64,000 nt of DNA from Candidatus Nitrosopumilus sp. Its GTDB lineage: Archaea; Thermoproteota; Nitrososphaeria; Nitrososphaerales; Nitrosopumilaceae. The stretch is taken from contig JAOTXZ010000003.1 in NCBI GenBank assembly GCA_029862085.1, forward strand, positions 1 to 64,000. The letters are read 5' to 3'. Position 1 is the first letter of the stretch. Every line of letters begins with the position of its first letter. Shown here in pieces: positions 43,700-52,499 of this stretch. The notes under the pieces were generated by a model. The model ran no database searches. It worked only from the letters and a program-made list of their open reading frames with translations, and had not been told where the DNA came from. Made by a program: the position numbers and the translations under genes.

Positions 43700-44667
43700 T
43701 ATACTTCCTCAAAAAAAGTGTTTGAAAATAATTTTAACGAGTCAATTACATCCCCAATCGGGTTAAACTGAATAATAGGTAGATCCACGCCTGATTCTCT
43801 GAATTTTTGTAGTTGTTTTTGACATGTTTTAGGATCTCCTGCAATGGTAAGTGAGTTTATCATCTGAGGTGTTACTAATTCATGATTCGATTTAAATCCT
43901 GATTTTTTAAATTCTTCAAAAATATTCCTTGTTTCACTTTCAAAACCATTTTTAGATAAAAAGTCTCTGTAAATTTTTCCAACCGATACATAAAACGCTA
44001 AAGTTTTTTTACACCGATTTATTGCCAATTCAGAATCATGAGAAACACTGGTGATTAATTGACATGTCGCATCAATTTTTCTCTTTGATTGCATTGTTTG
44101 TATTGTTTTTTTCATTTCATCCAATGGACGCAAATAAAAAATCACTCCATCAGCTACATTCCACGTGAGATCCACCATTTTTTGATTTACGGCAGCAAGA
44201 TAAATTGGGATTTTATTTCTAGGTGGTTTTATTAACAAAGAAAAATTTTTTAAATTAAAAATTTTGCCCTTATAATCAACAGAGTTTTCAGATAAAATCA
44301 ATCTTATAATTTCAACGTATTCTTTAATTCTTCCAACTGGATTTTGAAATTCATAACCATGGAAATCCTTGACAATAGCAGGACTACTTGTGCCTAATCC
44401 TAAAATTAAACGACCATTTGAAATGGTATCAACAGTAGCTGCTCCCATGGCAATAGATGCAGGACTTCGGGAAAATACATTGACTATTGAAGATCCAATT
44501 TTTGGATTGGTGGCTTTTTGGGAAACCATACTAAGCATTGAAAAATTTTCCATCCCCCATGTTTCAGGAATCCATATTGTTTCCACTGAGGTTTTGGACA
44601 ACATTTGTGCACAATCTAAAACCTGATTAACTGATAGAAGTGAGCCTAAACTACATGCTATTCTCAT
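43699..44667 (-). CDS. LLM-class flavin/F420-dependent oxidoreductase
   Basis: Luciferase-like TIM-barrel oxidoreductase of 322 residues. It shows WIPETWGMENF (~32), NVFSRSPASIAMGAATVDTIS, GRLILGLGTSSP (~88) and GRIKEYVEIIRLIL, all typical of F420-dependent members such as methylene-tetrahydromethanopterin reductases. The substrate is unknown. It is the first gene of the operon; its stop overlaps the thiolase start by one base, so it may act on a CoA ester or ketone handled by the thiolase. Confidence 0.87.
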   Translation of the reverse strand: MRIACSLGSLLSVNQVLDCAQMLSKTSVETIWIPETWGMENFSMLSMVSQKATNPKIGSSIVNVFSRSPASIAMGAATVDTISNGRLILGLGTSSPAIVKDFHGYEFQNPVGRIKEYVEIIRLILSENSVDYKGKIFNLKNFSLLIKPPRNKIPIYLAAVNQKMVDLTWNVADGVIFYLRPLDEMKKTIQTMQSKRKIDATCQLITSVSHDSELAINRCKKTLAFYVSVGKIYRDFLSKNGFESETRNIFEEFKKSGFKSNHELVTPQMINSLTIAGDPKTCQKQLQKFRESGVDLPIIQFNPIGDVIDSLKLFSNTFFEEV

Positions 44668-44832
44668 AGTCTGCTTATTGGAAATAGATATTCTAGTGTT
44701 TCCTTTGGATTATGGGTATCGCAAAATGCATGTTGATATTATTTTTAGGAATGAATTGGTGTAACTCTTTTAGCATTCTGTAAAAATTCATTGAGGTTGA
44801 ATATTATGATGCAATTTTTTTAATTATATTTA

Positions 44833-44982
44833 ATGAGTGAACAGATATTCATTAAAAACCATGACCAAAAAAGTAAATTTTGGAACAATGCTACTAAATA
44901 CACTGCATCAGAAAATGATGATGAAGGATTTGTAAGCGAAATCGCATACATGATGGTGACATTGCATAGAACAGGTGCCTAA
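44833..44982 (+). CDS. 49-residue hypothetical protein
   Basis: ATG at 44833 to TAA at 44980-44982. The sequence is polar with an acidic centre (ASENDDEGFVSEIAYMM) and no Cys or membrane segment. An AT-rich box (TTTTTTAATTA) about 25 bases upstream would suit a leaderless transcript, which supports the gene. It converges on the nucleotidyltransferase gene. Function unknown. Confidence 0.5.
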   Translation: MSEQIFIKNHDQKSKFWNNATKYTASENDDEGFVSEIAYMMVTLHRTGA

Positions 44983-44994
44983 ACCCTAAATTTA

Positions 44995-45663
44995 TTATAT
45001 TATTTTATTTATCTCTAATGAACATTCTTCCATATCTTTGAAAGAGTCTACAGAATACCATTTTATTTTTTTAAATTTTACAGTATTCAGTAATCCTTTT
45101 TTTGCATAATCTGGAAATAGAGTTTTTTCAATATCGCCTTTTTTTGGTAAATCTTTTATGATATCTTTTTGTAAATAGTAAATTCCTGCATTCATCCAAA
45201 CGTTTGAAACCTCCTTTTTCTCTCTAAATCTGGTTATCCTGTAATCTTTTGTTTCCATAATTCCAAATTTTGTTCTTAATTCAATTCCCGCAATAGAGTT
45301 TTGTTTTTTTAATAATTTATTTAAATTAATGTTTGTTATAACATCCCCGTTAATCACAAAAAATGATTTATCTTTGATAAATTTCCCTGCTTGTTTTATC
45401 GCTCCCCCCGTTCCTAATGGAGTTTTTTCGACTGAAAATTTTATTTTTATATTGAAATTATCTTTCATAGATAAAAAATGTTGTATCATTTCTGTCTTGT
45501 AACCAGTGCAAATTATTATTTCATCGACGTTAAATTTTTTTAGATAGTTAATTTGCCAATCAATTATTGGAACATTATTTATTGGAACTAGAGGTTTTGG
45601 AACATAATCGGTTATTGGTCTAAGCCTTTTACCTCTTCCCCCCGCTAAGATTACTCCTTTCAC
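44995..45663 (-). CDS. Sugar-1-phosphate nucleotidyltransferase
   Basis: NDP-sugar pyrophosphorylase of 222 residues. The signature GGRGKRLRPITDYVPKPLVP at residues 8-27 is complete, with INGDVITN as the metal-binding loop (~105) and NVWMNAGIYYLQKDI later. It lacks a C-terminal beta-helix, so it is the short, GlmU-N/RmlA-like form. GTG at 45663 is the start. It would make an activated sugar (UDP-, dTDP- or GDP-sugar) for surface polymers; the exact base is not predictable. Confidence 0.9.
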   Translation of the reverse strand: MKGVILAGGRGKRLRPITDYVPKPLVPINNVPIIDWQINYLKKFNVDEIIICTGYKTEMIQHFLSMKDNFNIKIKFSVEKTPLGTGGAIKQAGKFIKDKSFFVINGDVITNINLNKLLKKQNSIAGIELRTKFGIMETKDYRITRFREKKEVSNVWMNAGIYYLQKDIIKDLPKKGDIEKTLFPDYAKKGLLNTVKFKKIKWYSVDSFKDMEECSLEINKII

Positions 45664-45731
45664 TTTTTTTTCTTTATAATTTACCGATATAACTTTAGTC
45701 TATCAAATTCTGGGACCTGTCAAGATTCATC

Positions 45732-45857
45732 TTAGTTTTTTTCAGTCAAATAATAATGAAGTTCCGTATAGCACTCTTTGCAGTAAACCTCATCATCGGT
45801 ATGGACACAATCATACAATTTTAAAACATCATTACTACATTTTTGGCAAATTGGCAT
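45732..45857 (-). CDS. 41-residue zinc-ribbon microprotein
   Basis: Minus strand, ATG at 45857, TAA at 45732-45734. It has CQKC near the N-terminus and CKEC at about residues 26-29, the spacing of a zinc ribbon, between YDCVHTDDEVY and YTELHYYL. Its ATG lies one base before the stop of the upstream 130-residue membrane protein gene, so the two overlap or abut and are probably coupled. Function unknown. Confidence 0.6.
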   Translation of the reverse strand: MPICQKCSNDVLKLYDCVHTDDEVYCKECYTELHYYLTEKN

Positions 45858-46250
45858 TTATACAACCTTTGTCTGTGATTTTTTTATCTTTAATGCCCCC
45901 AACACGATAATAATTGTACCTATGGCAATCAAACTTCCTCCCTCACCTAACATTCTCGATGCATTTTCGGATTCAGAAGAAGCTGAAATGGATATTGCAC
46001 CACCAATAATGATCAAAATTCCGGTAATCATCAGCATTATTCCCAAACCTTTGAAAGGAGGGTTTTTAGACATGAAAAAAGCGATAAAAGACAAGATTAT
46101 TGGGGGTAATCCAAATCCAATCCCACGTGTCATTGCATCAAATGGTAAAAAGCCTTCTCCAGCCCCGCCACCGCCAACAAGAACATCAATTCCATAAATT
46201 ACTAAAAGAACTATTGAAATTCCTGATAATATGTGAGGAATTGAGGTCAT
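45858..46250 (-). CDS. Four-helix membrane protein
   Basis: A 130-residue protein with four predicted membrane helices: SGISIVLLVIYGIDVLVGG (~9-27), GLPPIILSFIAFF (~47-62), GLGIMLMITGILIIIGGAIS (~72-90) and GSLIAIGTIIIVLGALKI (~105-122). It ends with KKSQTKVV. No family recognised; it has the look of a small DUF-type membrane protein. The zinc-ribbon microprotein gene follows immediately. Confidence 0.7.
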   Translation of the reverse strand: MTSIPHILSGISIVLLVIYGIDVLVGGGGAGEGFLPFDAMTRGIGFGLPPIILSFIAFFMSKNPPFKGLGIMLMITGILIIIGGAISISASSESENASRMLGEGGSLIAIGTIIIVLGALKIKKSQTKVV

Positions 46251-46311
46251 AATTGGAACTCTTTTGTGTTTATTAATAAATCTATAATGTTACAAATTTG
46301 AATTTTATCAC

Positions 46312-47457
46312 CTAGGTTGCAGGCCTGATTTGGAATTTGTCTTTCAGAGAATCCAGCTTTCGTAAAAGATCTTCCACTGATTCTCTTTCTGTCGCTACAA
46401 AATTAACATGTCCTAATTTTCGTTGTGGTTTGGAAATTTTTTTGCCATACATTTTGAGATAAACATTTGATTCTGAAATTTCAATTGTTTCGTATTTCCC
46501 TTCAAAATCTTTTGCCCCTAGAATATTATACATTATAGTTGGATGTACCAGTTTAACGCTACCCAAATCTAAACCTAAGATTGCTCGAAGATGTTGTTCA
46601 AATTGTGATGTTTCACTAGATTGTAATGTATGATGGCCGGAATTATGAACTCTTGGAGCAATTTCATTTATTAATATTTGATCATCTTTAGATACAAACA
46701 TTTCAATTCCAAAAACCCCTGCACCTTTTAGAACTTTCATTGTATTTTTTGCAATCTCCTCAGCTTTATCAGAAATTTCTTTGGAAACTCTAGCAGGAGC
46801 TATTGTTTCTCGTAGAATGTTATTTTCATGAATATTTTCAACTAATGGATATGTTTTGATTTGACCCAGGGTATTTCTTGCAGCAATTACTGAGACTTCC
46901 ATTTTAAATGGAACAAATTTTTCTAGCATTAAACCTTTTCCGTTAAAATAATCAAAAGCTTTTTGAGCATCGTCATAAGAATTTATTTTAAAATTTCCAC
47001 GGCCATCATATGCATCACGTCTAGCTTTAAGCAAAGACGGATATCCAAATTCATTCAAACCATTACGTAAATCAGTTATGGATTTAATTTGGATGAATTC
47101 GGCAACAGGAATTTTATTCTCAGAGAGAAACATTTTTTGTAAAAATTTATCTTGTATGATTTTCAGCGTTTCAGGAGATGGATTAACTTCAGATTTTATT
47201 TCCACTGATTTTAACACATCACTATCCCCTGATTCTATTTCATAGGTAATAATATCGGATTTTTCGCTTAATTCGTGTATTGCCTTTTTATCTTTAAAAT
47301 CGCCGACTATTTGTTCTGCTCCGGCCTGGGCAGCAGGACAATTTTCTGTGGGATCTAACACGATAATTTTTTCGATATAATCCGATAACGTTTTAGCAGC
47401 TTCAGTAATCATCATTCCAAGTTGCCCTCCGCCAATTATCCCTAAAATTTTACTCAT
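46312..47457 (-). CDS. purK: 5-(carboxyamino)imidazole ribonucleotide synthase
   Basis: ATP-grasp enzyme of purine biosynthesis that carboxylates AIR to N5-CAIR. It starts with LGIIGGGQLGMMITEAAK, followed by VLDPTENCPAAQAG, the ATP-grasp segment SLLKARRDAYDGRGNF (~150), VPFKMEVSVIAARN and the metal-binding INEIAPRVHNSGH (~268). Length 381 is typical. It is divergent from purE, which catalyses the next step, across a 105-base promoter gap. Confidence 0.96.
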   Translation of the reverse strand: MSKILGIIGGGQLGMMITEAAKTLSDYIEKIIVLDPTENCPAAQAGAEQIVGDFKDKKAIHELSEKSDIITYEIESGDSDVLKSVEIKSEVNPSPETLKIIQDKFLQKMFLSENKIPVAEFIQIKSITDLRNGLNEFGYPSLLKARRDAYDGRGNFKINSYDDAQKAFDYFNGKGLMLEKFVPFKMEVSVIAARNTLGQIKTYPLVENIHENNILRETIAPARVSKEISDKAEEIAKNTMKVLKGAGVFGIEMFVSKDDQILINEIAPRVHNSGHHTLQSSETSQFEQHLRAILGLDLGSVKLVHPTIMYNILGAKDFEGKYETIEISESNVYLKMYGKKISKPQRKLGHVNFVATERESVEDLLRKLDSLKDKFQIRPAT

Positions 47458-47562
47458 TACAGGCTCATTATTTGAGGATTAAAAATATCTAATGTTTTTT
47501 GTATGCCTTTGTCGTTTATTTTTTTTGTTAAAGATAATAACCCATATTGGTTTTCATTAAAC

Positions 47563-48138
47563 ATGAGTTATTCAAAAAAACCTTTAGTTGGAATCATTAT
47601 GGGTTCCAGTTCTGATAGTCGAATCATGAAAGGCGCTGCTGAAATTTTAGATGAATTTAAAATTAAACATGAAGATCAAATTGTATCGGCACATAGAACG
47701 CCAGCTAGATTATCAGAATATGCAGAGCATGCAGAAAAAATGGGTTTTAAGGTAATTATCGCAGGTGCTGGTGGCGCAGCCCATTTACCTGGAATGATAG
47801 CATCACATACTGTTATTCCAGTAATTGGTGTTCCCATTCTTGTATATAATGACAAACACACAAAAAAAACTGAAAATTCAAAATTTTCTGCATTTGGTGG
47901 GTTAGATTCATTACTTTCTATTTCAGAAATGCCTACAGGTTCTCCAGTAGTTGCGGTGGGAGTAAATAAATCAGGAAATGCAGGAATTTATGCCATGAAA
48001 ATTTTAGCAAATGAATTTCCCAAACTAAAAATAAAATTAAAACAACACAAAATTGTTCAACATAAATCGGTTCTAAAAGAATCAGATGAACTAAAAAAAC
48101 ATGGTCTTTCCAAGTTTGTCAAAAAAAAATTTAAGTAA
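47563..48138 (+). CDS. purE: N5-carboxyaminoimidazole ribonucleotide mutase
   Basis: Converts N5-CAIR to CAIR in purine synthesis. Class I PurE marks: GIIMGSSSDSRIMKGAAE at residues 10-27, VSAHRTPARLSEYA, IIAGAGGAAHLPGMIAS and SPVVAVGVNKSGNAG. I chose ATG at 47563 (MSYSKKPLVG, 191 residues); the frame is open further upstream but that sequence is not family-like. A Lys-rich tail of about 30 residues extends the usual 160-residue core. It overlaps the 3' end of ilvA by eight bases, tail to tail. Confidence 0.95.
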   Translation: MSYSKKPLVGIIMGSSSDSRIMKGAAEILDEFKIKHEDQIVSAHRTPARLSEYAEHAEKMGFKVIIAGAGGAAHLPGMIASHTVIPVIGVPILVYNDKHTKKTENSKFSAFGGLDSLLSISEMPTGSPVVAVGVNKSGNAGIYAMKILANEFPKLKIKLKQHKIVQHKSVLKESDELKKHGLSKFVKKKFK

Positions 48139-49381
48139 GTAAATTAAACTGGATGTTCTTTTTTTGAAAAGCCTCTATTAATTTATCTGACTGCTCTTTT
48201 CCAGCGGTTTCCAAACTTAAGGTAACTGATGCGGATCCTGCATTGATATTCGAACTGAGTCTATCATGAACTACTTCAACAATATTTGCATTAGCTGCGC
48301 TAATTTCATCCACTATTTCCTTGAACGCTCCAGGCCTGTCAGGTAACAAAACAGAGATTTTCAATAATCTTCCCATAGCCGCCAATCCCTTATCGACAAT
48401 TTGTCCAAGCAAATACATATCAATATTACCTCCAGCCAAAATTGAAACAACCTTTTTTCCAGGAGAAGGTTTATGAGATATTAAATAAGCTAAACCCACA
48501 GCTCCTGCAGGTTCAATTACTACCTTCATTCTTTCCATAAGCAAAAACATTGCTTTGATTATTTCAGAATCATCTACTAGGACTATTTCATCAATTAATT
48601 CCTTAATTATTGAAAATGTTGTTTGACCTGGAACCTTTACTGAGATACCGTCTGCGATTGTTCTTGCTCCCCCTACACTGGTAAGGGATCCTTGTTTCCA
48701 AGATTCATACATTGAAGGAAATGATCTTGATTGCACTCCAATAATTTTTATATTTGGATGTGTTGTTTTAATTGCAATTAACACTCCAGCAGCTAAACCT
48801 CCTCCACCAATAGGAACATAGATTTCCTCAACATCTGGGATTTGTTCTAAAATTTCTAATCCTATAACCCCCTGACCTGCAATAATTTCTACATCATCAA
48901 AAGCATGAATCAGAATCGCGCCAGTTTCTTTTGCAATTTCTTTAGCTCGAGTGGAGGCTTCGTCATAATTAATACCTTCTAAAATTACTTCTGCACCATA
49001 CCATTTTGTTGCAGAAACCTTTGCAGGAGAGGCATTTTTAGGCATTACAATTGTACATTGAATATTTTCTGCATTTGCTGCATATGCAACTCCTTGTGCA
49101 TGGTTACCGGCAGATGCTGCAATTACTCCCTTTTGTTTTTCTTCATCAGTTAATGTTTGGATTTTGTAATAAGCTCCTCTTATTTTGAAAGCCCCTGTTT
49201 TTTGTTGAAATTCTGATTTGAGATAAACTTTAGATTCGGTTAACATACTAAAAGTTGGAGAATATACTAACGCAGTTTTTCTTATTTTTTCATTTTTCAT
49301 AGAATTAGCTTTTTGGATGTCATCATAAGTTGGATTCATTGGAGTTGTTCCTATTTTGCTGATATATTTGACTTCTTCCAT
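48131..49381 (-). CDS. ilvA: Threonine ammonia-lyase
   Basis: PLP enzyme deaminating threonine to 2-oxobutyrate. The PLP Lys is in QQKTGAFKIRGAYYKI (~62), SAGNHAQGVAYAA binds phosphate, GGGGLAAGV is the glycine loop (~195), and the C-terminal ACT domain covers about residues 340-412 (LPDRPGAFKEIVDEI). One ACT domain and 416 residues resemble the archaeal/catabolic form rather than the two-domain E. coli IlvA. It would feed isoleucine synthesis if regulated accordingly. ATG at 49381. Confidence 0.93.
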   Translation of the reverse strand: MEEVKYISKIGTTPMNPTYDDIQKANSMKNEKIRKTALVYSPTFSMLTESKVYLKSEFQQKTGAFKIRGAYYKIQTLTDEEKQKGVIAASAGNHAQGVAYAANAENIQCTIVMPKNASPAKVSATKWYGAEVILEGINYDEASTRAKEIAKETGAILIHAFDDVEIIAGQGVIGLEILEQIPDVEEIYVPIGGGGLAAGVLIAIKTTHPNIKIIGVQSRSFPSMYESWKQGSLTSVGGARTIADGISVKVPGQTTFSIIKELIDEIVLVDDSEIIKAMFLLMERMKVVIEPAGAVGLAYLISHKPSPGKKVVSILAGGNIDMYLLGQIVDKGLAAMGRLLKISVLLPDRPGAFKEIVDEISAANANIVEVVHDRLSSNINAGSASVTLSLETAGKEQSDKLIEAFQKKNIQFNLLT

Positions 49382-49522
49382 TGAAAAATTACATTTTTAA
49401 TCAATTTTTACCAATTACTAAGAAATCATACTCCTAAAGTCAGAAAATAGGTTCAAAATACCCTTTCAAAAAAGAGTCATAATATTATCAATTAACATAT
49501 CAAAGTTTTAATAAAAAATTCT

Positions 49523-50362
49523 CTAAATCTTAATGTATTTTAAAACCTCATCAAGTCTTTTTTCAATTTTCTCTTTTATTGGTTGGGATATTTTTCGTGG
49601 ATCAAACAATCCTTCTTTAATATCACCTTTAACAAATTCAATATCAAAACTACAAAGACAACCTTCTTCTCCTGTAACTAATCTTGCATCATCGATTAAA
49701 ACTGAAGTAGTTTGATATGTCTCAATTAACAAATTGTCTAATTCTTTTACCAACTCAGTTTTTCTTTTATGCATAGCTTGAAAATCTATCTCAGACTTTT
49801 CTTCAATCTCTTTGTAAATTTGTTCTCTTAATTCATTATTTTCAAAAAATATTTCAAATAGTTTCTGGTGATCGAAATCTTTGTATCCTTTTTCTTTTAA
49901 TTTTTCTAAAACAAGTTGATCATTATCATCAGAAATTTCCTGCGTTTTGTTTTTCGTTAAATCTAAAATTTTTGCCAATTCTTTTTGCGATTCTATTACC
50001 TTTTGTTCTGGTTTATAGAATAACAGTACGTGATATTGTAAGGATAAATGTCCGGAAATTAGGTAGTTACCTTCTTTAATTTCAAATTTTGTAAAAATTC
50101 TTCTTAAATCTTCATTGTTTGAAATAGATACTCCTTGAATTGTCCAATCTTTTAAATTTTTAATAAAATTTTCATAGTAATTTCGGATTAAATCAGGATC
50201 AAAAGTTTTTTGGGTTGTAATAGTGGCGTCCCCTAGCATCACTTTAATTTCAACCGTTTTTGTAATATCCTGAATTTTTTTTTGAAATATTTGTTGAATA
50301 AATTCATTTTTCGAATTTAAGTTTTGGATGAATTCATTTGGTGATCTTGTTCCCAGACGCAC
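49523..50362 (-). CDS. Hypothetical helical protein
   Basis: A 279-residue soluble protein, GTG at 50362 (MRLGTRSPNEFIQ). It has a charged N-terminal helix, a beta-rich region (TVEIKVMLGDATITTQKTF; GNYLISGHLSLQYHVLLFY), a long coiled-coil-like region (LVLEKLKEKGYKDFD; EQIYKEIEEKSEIDFQAM) and a C-terminal part with GEEGCLCSFDIEF. No known family recognised. It stands alone between ilvA and the zinc-ribbon microprotein gene. Confidence 0.7.
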   Translation of the reverse strand: MRLGTRSPNEFIQNLNSKNEFIQQIFQKKIQDITKTVEIKVMLGDATITTQKTFDPDLIRNYYENFIKNLKDWTIQGVSISNNEDLRRIFTKFEIKEGNYLISGHLSLQYHVLLFYKPEQKVIESQKELAKILDLTKNKTQEISDDNDQLVLEKLKEKGYKDFDHQKLFEIFFENNELREQIYKEIEEKSEIDFQAMHKRKTELVKELDNLLIETYQTTSVLIDDARLVTGEEGCLCSFDIEFVKGDIKEGLFDPRKISQPIKEKIEKRLDEVLKYIKI

Positions 50363-50440
50363 AAAAATATCGAATTCTTACAGTCCTTAAACCTTACACC
50401 CTGAAAATCCTATTAAATGGAAAAAGCCATACTAAAGTAA

Positions 50441-50563
50441 ATGTCATATAATGATATTATTTGTACTATTTGTTATGCCAAAATTATAGTGTATTTTCAT
50501 GAAAAATACGAAGGAAATAGAGGAAAATGTCCGAATTGCGATACTGATTTTCCATTAGAATAG
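50441..50563 (+). CDS. 40-residue zinc-ribbon microprotein
   Basis: ATG at 50441 to TAG at 50561-50563. It has CTIC at residues 8-11 and CPNC at 30-33, with a beta-hairpin-like stretch between them (AKIIVYFHEKYEGNRGK), the standard zinc-ribbon layout. The class III cyclase gene begins eight bases later, so it is probably the first gene of a two-gene unit. Confidence 0.65.
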   Translation: MSYNDIICTICYAKIIVYFHEKYEGNRGKCPNCDTDFPLE

Positions 50564-50571
50564 ATTCAAAA

Positions 50572-51381
50572 ATGACTTCTAATATAGAATCAAAGATGTC
50601 ATCAGAAAACTCCGATAGTCAAAAGACCACTCCAGATATCATAGATAGATTACTTGAGCAAAAAGGAGAAAAAGTAATAGATTCAGAAACCATGATCATC
50701 GAAACTCAAAAACGGGTTTGGGGTGCATTGAAAAAAGGATATGAATATACTGGAGTAACTAATGATTCTGAAAATTTTTTAAGAGAAAATGTTTTTAAAA
50801 AAATCAATATTGTGGTACTCTATGTAGATTTAGTTGGCTCCACAACGATGACTTTGGAATTACCTGCAGAAAAATTAGCTACAATAATTAGCTCTTTTTC
50901 TCAAGAAATGGCCTCGGTAATCCGTTATCATAATGGGTTAGTACTCAAATTTGTAGGTGATGCTGTAATTGGATATTTTAATGCAAATGAAAATACCTTA
51001 TTAGCCTCAGACAATGCAGTAACTTGCGCTAAATCTATGATAACAGTAATTGAAAAAGGAATTAATCCCATTCTAAATCAATATGATTACCCAGATTTAA
51101 TGGTAAAAATTGGTGTGGATTATGGACAAAGTATTATTGTGAGATATGGATCAAATGAGGCAACCTCACATGTAGATTTAATGGGACCGGTGATGAACAT
51201 TGCTTCAAAAATTCAAGGGATGGCAAAACCAAATCAAATTCTGATTGGCCAAGATGTATATCAAAGAATACATCCTAAAACTCAAAAAAATTTTTCAGAA
51301 AAAATCTGGGGAGAAAATGAATGGAAATACCGTTCACGATTAACTGGCGAAGTCTACAAAGTCTATGAGTATAAGGGCTAA
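50572..51381 (+). CDS. Class III adenylate/guanylate cyclase-like protein
   Basis: A 269-residue cytosolic protein. The catalytic domain covers about residues 80-245: the first metal Asp lies in VVLYVDLVGSTTMTLE (~86), the second in GLVLKFVGDAVIGYF (~131), then VKIGVDYGQSIIVRYG and VMNIASKIQGMAKPNQILIG. The two metal-binding Asp are present, so cyclase activity is plausible; substrate (ATP or GTP) is not determined. The N-terminal 70 residues are of no known type. It may make cAMP or another cyclic nucleotide. Confidence 0.85.
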   Translation: MTSNIESKMSSENSDSQKTTPDIIDRLLEQKGEKVIDSETMIIETQKRVWGALKKGYEYTGVTNDSENFLRENVFKKINIVVLYVDLVGSTTMTLELPAEKLATIISSFSQEMASVIRYHNGLVLKFVGDAVIGYFNANENTLLASDNAVTCAKSMITVIEKGINPILNQYDYPDLMVKIGVDYGQSIIVRYGSNEATSHVDLMGPVMNIASKIQGMAKPNQILIGQDVYQRIHPKTQKNFSEKIWGENEWKYRSRLTGEVYKVYEYKG

Positions 51382-51524
51382 ATAGTAAATTTATCAGGAC
51401 ATTCAACATGTTCGTAATGATGCTCTGTGAATTTTTCTTGAACTACGTAAATCACAATTTTATGTAATTCTTTATCTTTAATTTCTTTTTTACATTTCAT
51501 ACATTTTTTATTTTTGCCCGTCAT
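51378..51524 (-). CDS. 48-residue Cys/His microprotein
   Basis: Minus strand, ATG at 51524, TAG at 51378-51380, overlapping the end of the cyclase gene by four bases tail to tail. It has CMKC at residues 8-11 and a His-rich end HHYEHVEC (~35-42), suggesting a C2-type plus H/C zinc site. Predicted beta strand VIYVVQEKF in between. Function unknown. Confidence 0.6.
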   Translation of the reverse strand: MTGKNKKCMKCKKEIKDKELHKIVIYVVQEKFTEHHYEHVECPDKFTI

Positions 51525-51662
51525 TGCGTATCAGCGATCTTAAATCCTAATCTATAAGGATCTGCGATCAGCTCGATTTGAGTAAAACTGACATTAATTA
51601 CACTTTTTAGTATATCAAACGCCTAAGGCAAAGCAAAAATATGGTAAGGAGGGACTCAAAAT

Positions 51663-52031
51663 ATGGATGAGCAGGTATTTCGACACTTAAATGATCTTTA
51701 TGGATTAAACCACGACATTCCTCATCGAGCATTTCAATTCCCAAGATTACCTCCAGGAATAACTCATCCAATGTTTAAGATATTTGATAATCCAATAAAA
51801 GATAAATTCATTTCAGATGCATCTAATCTTAATAAAAAATTAGACGGTTTTCAAAATGCCTATCAACAACATGCTTCTGGATTAATGACAATGAATTCAA
51901 CAGGGCTTGTTCCACCAGGACATCCATTATACTCTGAAAAAAATTCAATTAAAATTCTCAAAGTAGAAAATGACAAGTTATTAAAACAAAATTTAGAACT
52001 GAAGAAAAAACTAGATAAAAAAGAATCTTAA
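51663..52031 (+). CDS. Hypothetical protein with C-terminal coiled coil
   Basis: A 122-residue protein, ATG at 51663, with AAGGAGG about ten bases upstream. The first 60 residues are Pro/Phe-rich (FQFPRLPPGITHPMFKI); the C-terminus is a Lys/Leu-rich helix (NDKLLKQNLELKKKLDKK) likely to form a coiled coil. No family recognised. The strong Shine-Dalgarno sequence makes expression likely. Confidence 0.7.
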   Translation: MDEQVFRHLNDLYGLNHDIPHRAFQFPRLPPGITHPMFKIFDNPIKDKFISDASNLNKKLDGFQNAYQQHASGLMTMNSTGLVPPGHPLYSEKNSIKILKVENDKLLKQNLELKKKLDKKES

Positions 52032-52112
52032 TGATAATTTTTACCTGTTTTTAATTATTTTATTTTTTTTATCTGGTGCGAATCCTTATTAATTTCCATA
52101 TAAATTTTCATT

Positions 52113-52499
52113 ATGGTAAAAACTCCTGCTGAAAAATGGAAAGATACCGTTATTAGTTATAGAAAAACATGTCAAAAAATTATCCAGATTTCAAAAAGTG
52201 TAAGATATGCCGGTGTGATTAACTCTTATGGTCGGACGTTAACAGGGATTGTCAGGTCCGATGTAAAACCACTTCTAAAATCAGAGCAGGTAAAAAATGA
52301 ATTTTTCATACTAGCAACTTTAATGAACTCAAGAAAGGAAACTATTAAGGCAGTTGGCAAACTGAATTATGTTTTACTTGAACATCAAAAAGTGTCCATC
52401 ATTGTTTTCCAAAAAAACAACATAACAATTTATGTTTCGATAGATAGAAAGGAAAAAAACATAAACTCAATTATTTCAAAAATTAAAAAAATAATTTAA
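52113..52499 (+). CDS. Small roadblock-like hypothetical protein (possibly DUF6659 family)
   Basis: A 128-residue protein that I tentatively place in a thaumarchaeal family with a roadblock-like alpha/beta fold: SVRYAGVINSYGRTLTGIV at about residues 29-47, FFILATLMNSRKETIKAVGK, LNYVLLEHQKVSIIVFQ and ITIYVSID. Such proteins are numerous in Nitrosopumilus-type genomes and may regulate small GTPases or sensors, but function is unproven. It overlaps the VOC gene end by four bases, tail to tail. Confidence 0.65.
   Translation: MVKTPAEKWKDTVISYRKTCQKIIQISKSVRYAGVINSYGRTLTGIVRSDVKPLLKSEQVKNEFFILATLMNSRKETIKAVGKLNYVLLEHQKVSIIVFQKNNITIYVSIDRKEKNINSIISKIKKII

Noticed and set aside
51533-51580. Short hairpin (ATCCT/AGGAT) upstream of the 122-residue gene
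   Set aside because: Five pairs with an eight-base loop is too weak to call a terminator or riboswitch.
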